A DNA stretch of 64,000 nucleotides, from contig NZ_BCWB01000044.1 in assembly GCF_001592045.1 (NCBI RefSeq), forward strand, positions 1-64,000, written 5' to 3'. A model generated the notes under the pieces. The model saw only the letters and a program-made list of their open reading frames with translations. It was not told the origin of the DNA and did no database searches. The stretch's first letter is position 1, and every line of letters begins with the position of its first letter. The position numbers and the translations under genes are program-made. Positions 62,670-64,000 of this stretch are shown here, in pieces. Source of the stretch: Thermobifida fusca NBRC 14071 = JCM 3263. Its GTDB lineage: Bacteria; Actinomycetota; Actinomycetes; Streptosporangiales; Streptosporangiaceae.

Positions 62670-63237
62670 GCGCCCTACCTCCTGTTTCATCGGCATTACA
62701 GCCGAACAGTGCCAAGCAGCGCCCCGGCTGGACGGTAGCCAAGGCGCATGATCATGTAACCGTACCGATGGACGGTCGGCCGTGGTCAAAATCCATGTCC
62801 ATCATGGCGGAAATCGTGCTGGTACGCAGTTCCCACGTGCCTGTCACCTCCGTAGTCGCTCCCGACAGCGGGTTACCGCTACACGAAGCGACCGTCGCCT
62901 CTTCCACCGCTGTCTCCCCGCTGACGGTGCGTCTCCGTCCGCATGGAGGGGAACCGCAGCGGACTCTGTTGTCCGCTCGTTTCCCTACGGCGTGTGTGAT
63001 GCCCGTCGACGCACGGAGGTTCGCCCCTTTTTGGACAGCTTTTCCTTCCTGCCCCGCTACCGTGGCGCAAGACACCAAGCGGTGGAATCTTACGTGGTGA
63101 ACCGCCGCAGGACAGGGAAGTCGGGAGCCGCGCCGCTGCATCCCCTGGAGCGGACCGCGGGTTCCGCGTCCGTACCCGTGGAGTCTCTGCCCGGGCCCGA
63201 TCCCCGGTTCCGCTCCCACCGGTAGCTGAGGTTCTCG

Positions 63238-63257
63238 GCGGAACTGAGGAGTTCCGC
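63238..63257. repeat. Perfect hairpin GCGGAACT/AGTTCCGC
   Basis: 8-base arms, 63238-63245 and 63250-63257, with a GAGG loop. No flanking gene end explains it. Confidence 0.6.
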
Positions 63258-63339
63258 GTTCCATGGCGCCGTCCCTCTCGCCGCTCCTCCCGGCATTGTC
63301 CCTCCGAGCACAGGGGCCGACGCGTCATCGCCGGGGCGG

Positions 63340-63361
63340 GGAAGTTGCGGAACTTCCCCTC
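63340..63361. repeat. Perfect hairpin GGGGAAGTT/AACTTCCCC
   Basis: 9-base arms, 63340-63348 and 63353-63361, with a GCGG loop. 83 bases after the previous hairpin. Confidence 0.6.
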
Positions 63362-63669
63362 GGGGGCCAGCTGCCGCGCTCACCGGTCCGACCGTGCCAG
63401 AGGCGCACTGCTGCACGTCACCAGCAGGCCAATGCCGTCCACCCTTCAGAATACGGTCCGGTAACCACCGGAATGCCCCAGGGTTCTGCCTCCACGCCGC
63501 CCACGCGGGCAGCCCGCGTTCTGCCCCTCCCCCTGCCGCGCCCTCCTGTCTCGGTCAGAGGGGTCCGCCCAGCTCAACGACGGCCGCAGCGCAGACAACG
63601 CCGGTCAGGTAGAGCAGAGAATTCCGCACGCTGTTTCCGCGAAGTGGATACCACAGACGGCTGCCAGGG

Positions 63670-63804
63670 CTTGTCGCCCCCTGTCTGATCTGGCAGAATG
63701 GCGGACGTTGGGTGTCTAAGACGCAGACACACCTTTGCCTTTGTGCGCTCGCACCTGGCTTTTGCCAGCGGTATTTGCCGAGCGCTTTTTGTGTTTTTAC
63801 CTCG
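63670..63804 (+). promoter_or_regulatory. Promoter-like element and terminator-like leader structure
   Basis: TTGTCG (63671-63676) is followed 17 bases on by CAGAAT, a possible promoter. Downstream come small hairpins GTGTCT/AGACAC and CTGGC-TTTT-GCCAG, then GCGCTTTTTGTGTTTTT with two T-runs ending near 63800. The order suggests a transcript leader with an intrinsic terminator. Confidence 0.35.
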
Positions 63805-63993
63805 GTTTAAAGGTGTGATCGCTGTGCGTCTGCCCTTGTCTGCTTTCTCTCGTTCCGCAATCCACGCAGTCGCCCAGCCGGGCTCGTCTTGGCGTGCTCT
63901 CATCCGCGCACAGTCCGACGCGGATTCCCACACCATCATCCCATCGCTCTGCGGAGAGCAGGCATACCCGACTGCTGCACTGAGGAGTCGCAC

Positions 63994-64000
63994 GTGAAGA
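63994..64000 (+). CDS. Start of a gene cut by the window edge
   Basis: GTG AAG at 63994 follows GAGGAG with 6-base spacing, an excellent ribosome site. Only two codons are visible, so the product is unknown. Confidence 0.45.

Larger units (their letters stand above)
62670..63680. other. Region without a convincing gene
   Basis: Several open frames occur but none has good starts or codon pattern. The frame 62768-63100 (+) is the least poor. Two strong hairpins lie at 63238-63257 and 63340-63361. Confidence 0.5.

Noticed and set aside
62752-63264. Minus-strand frame of 170 codons and plus-strand frame 62768-63100
   Set aside because: Neither has a ribosome site, a domain pattern or strong third-position bias. 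The plus frame is the better of the two but not enough to call.
63698-63997. 99-codon plus-strand frame before the right edge
   Set aside because: It overlaps the terminator-like leader and the start of the next gene; composition does not look coding.
1-64000. CRISPR arrays, insertion sequences, prophage, tRNA or rRNA genes
   Set aside because: I looked for spaced direct repeats, transposase motifs and tRNA-like T-loops and found none I could support by eye. A tRNA scan would be needed to exclude tRNAs fully.

Overview
The window is high-GC actinobacterial DNA. The evidence is strong third-position G/C, frequent GTG starts, a WhiB-family regulator, an IdeR/DmdR-type iron box, MprAB-like and NarL-like two-component systems, a mycobacterial-type MutT1 (Nudix plus phosphatase) and ectoine genes. 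The content fits a filamentous actinomycete of the Nocardiopsaceae/Thermobifida type; the genus is an inference. Most of the window is metabolic and transport housekeeping packed into operons with 1 to 4 base stop/start overlaps. There is no insertion sequence, prophage, CRISPR array, rRNA or recognisable tRNA.

Layout. 0-3 kb: HtrA-like protease (cut by the window edge), DMT-type permease, MarR regulator. 3-9.6 kb: complete Mrp/Mnh cation/proton antiporter operon (A and B fused, then C, D, E, F, G), ended by a strong hairpin; MrpC carries an unusual coiled-coil tail. 9.7-17 kb: MprAB-like two-component system, DoxX-like protein, CitE-like lyase, cytoplasmic DMSO-reductase-family molybdoenzyme, proline-rich membrane protein. 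17.1-20.2 kb: iron-box-controlled FecCD-type importer (two permeases and an ATPase) preceded by a 15-codon leader ORF. 20.3-24 kb: small membrane protein, large alkaline-phosphatase-like membrane protein, STAS anti-anti-sigma factor. 24-27.8 kb: sensor kinase, regulator, DUF4097-like protein and M50-like peptidase on the minus strand. 28-30.7 kb: modABC molybdate importer. 30.7-34.8 kb: ppk1, mutT1-like and a SRPBCC protein, then a 62-residue hypothetical.

34.8-54 kb is an aerobic cobalamin (vitamin B12) locus in several transcription units: cobN-cobF (plus a flavodoxin), cobG-cobH-cobIJ, cobL-cobM, a one-chain ChlI/ChlD-type chelatase with cobO and cobB, and cbtB-cbtA-cobQ-cobK. Three cobalamin riboswitches head three of these units. 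The cobN and chelatase riboswitches are full length; the cbtB one is compact. Notable oddities are an AT-rich, TTA-containing stretch in cobG, a Gly where CobQ normally has its glutaminase cysteine, a leader ORF between riboswitch and cobN, and a decayed flavodoxin gene at the right edge resembling the intact flavodoxin at the left edge.

54-60 kb: ectoine module on the minus strand. ectA-ectB-ectC (synthesis) is followed by ehuB-ehuC-ehuD-ehuA (uptake), with strong inverted repeats at the ectA-ectB and ectB-ectC junctions, in the ectC-ehuB gap and at the ectA promoter. 60-64 kb: whiB-like gene with tandem operator-like repeats, CopC-like copper protein, PP2C phosphatase, then about 1.3 kb without a convincing gene but with hairpins and a terminator-like element in what looks like the leader of a gene starting at the right edge.
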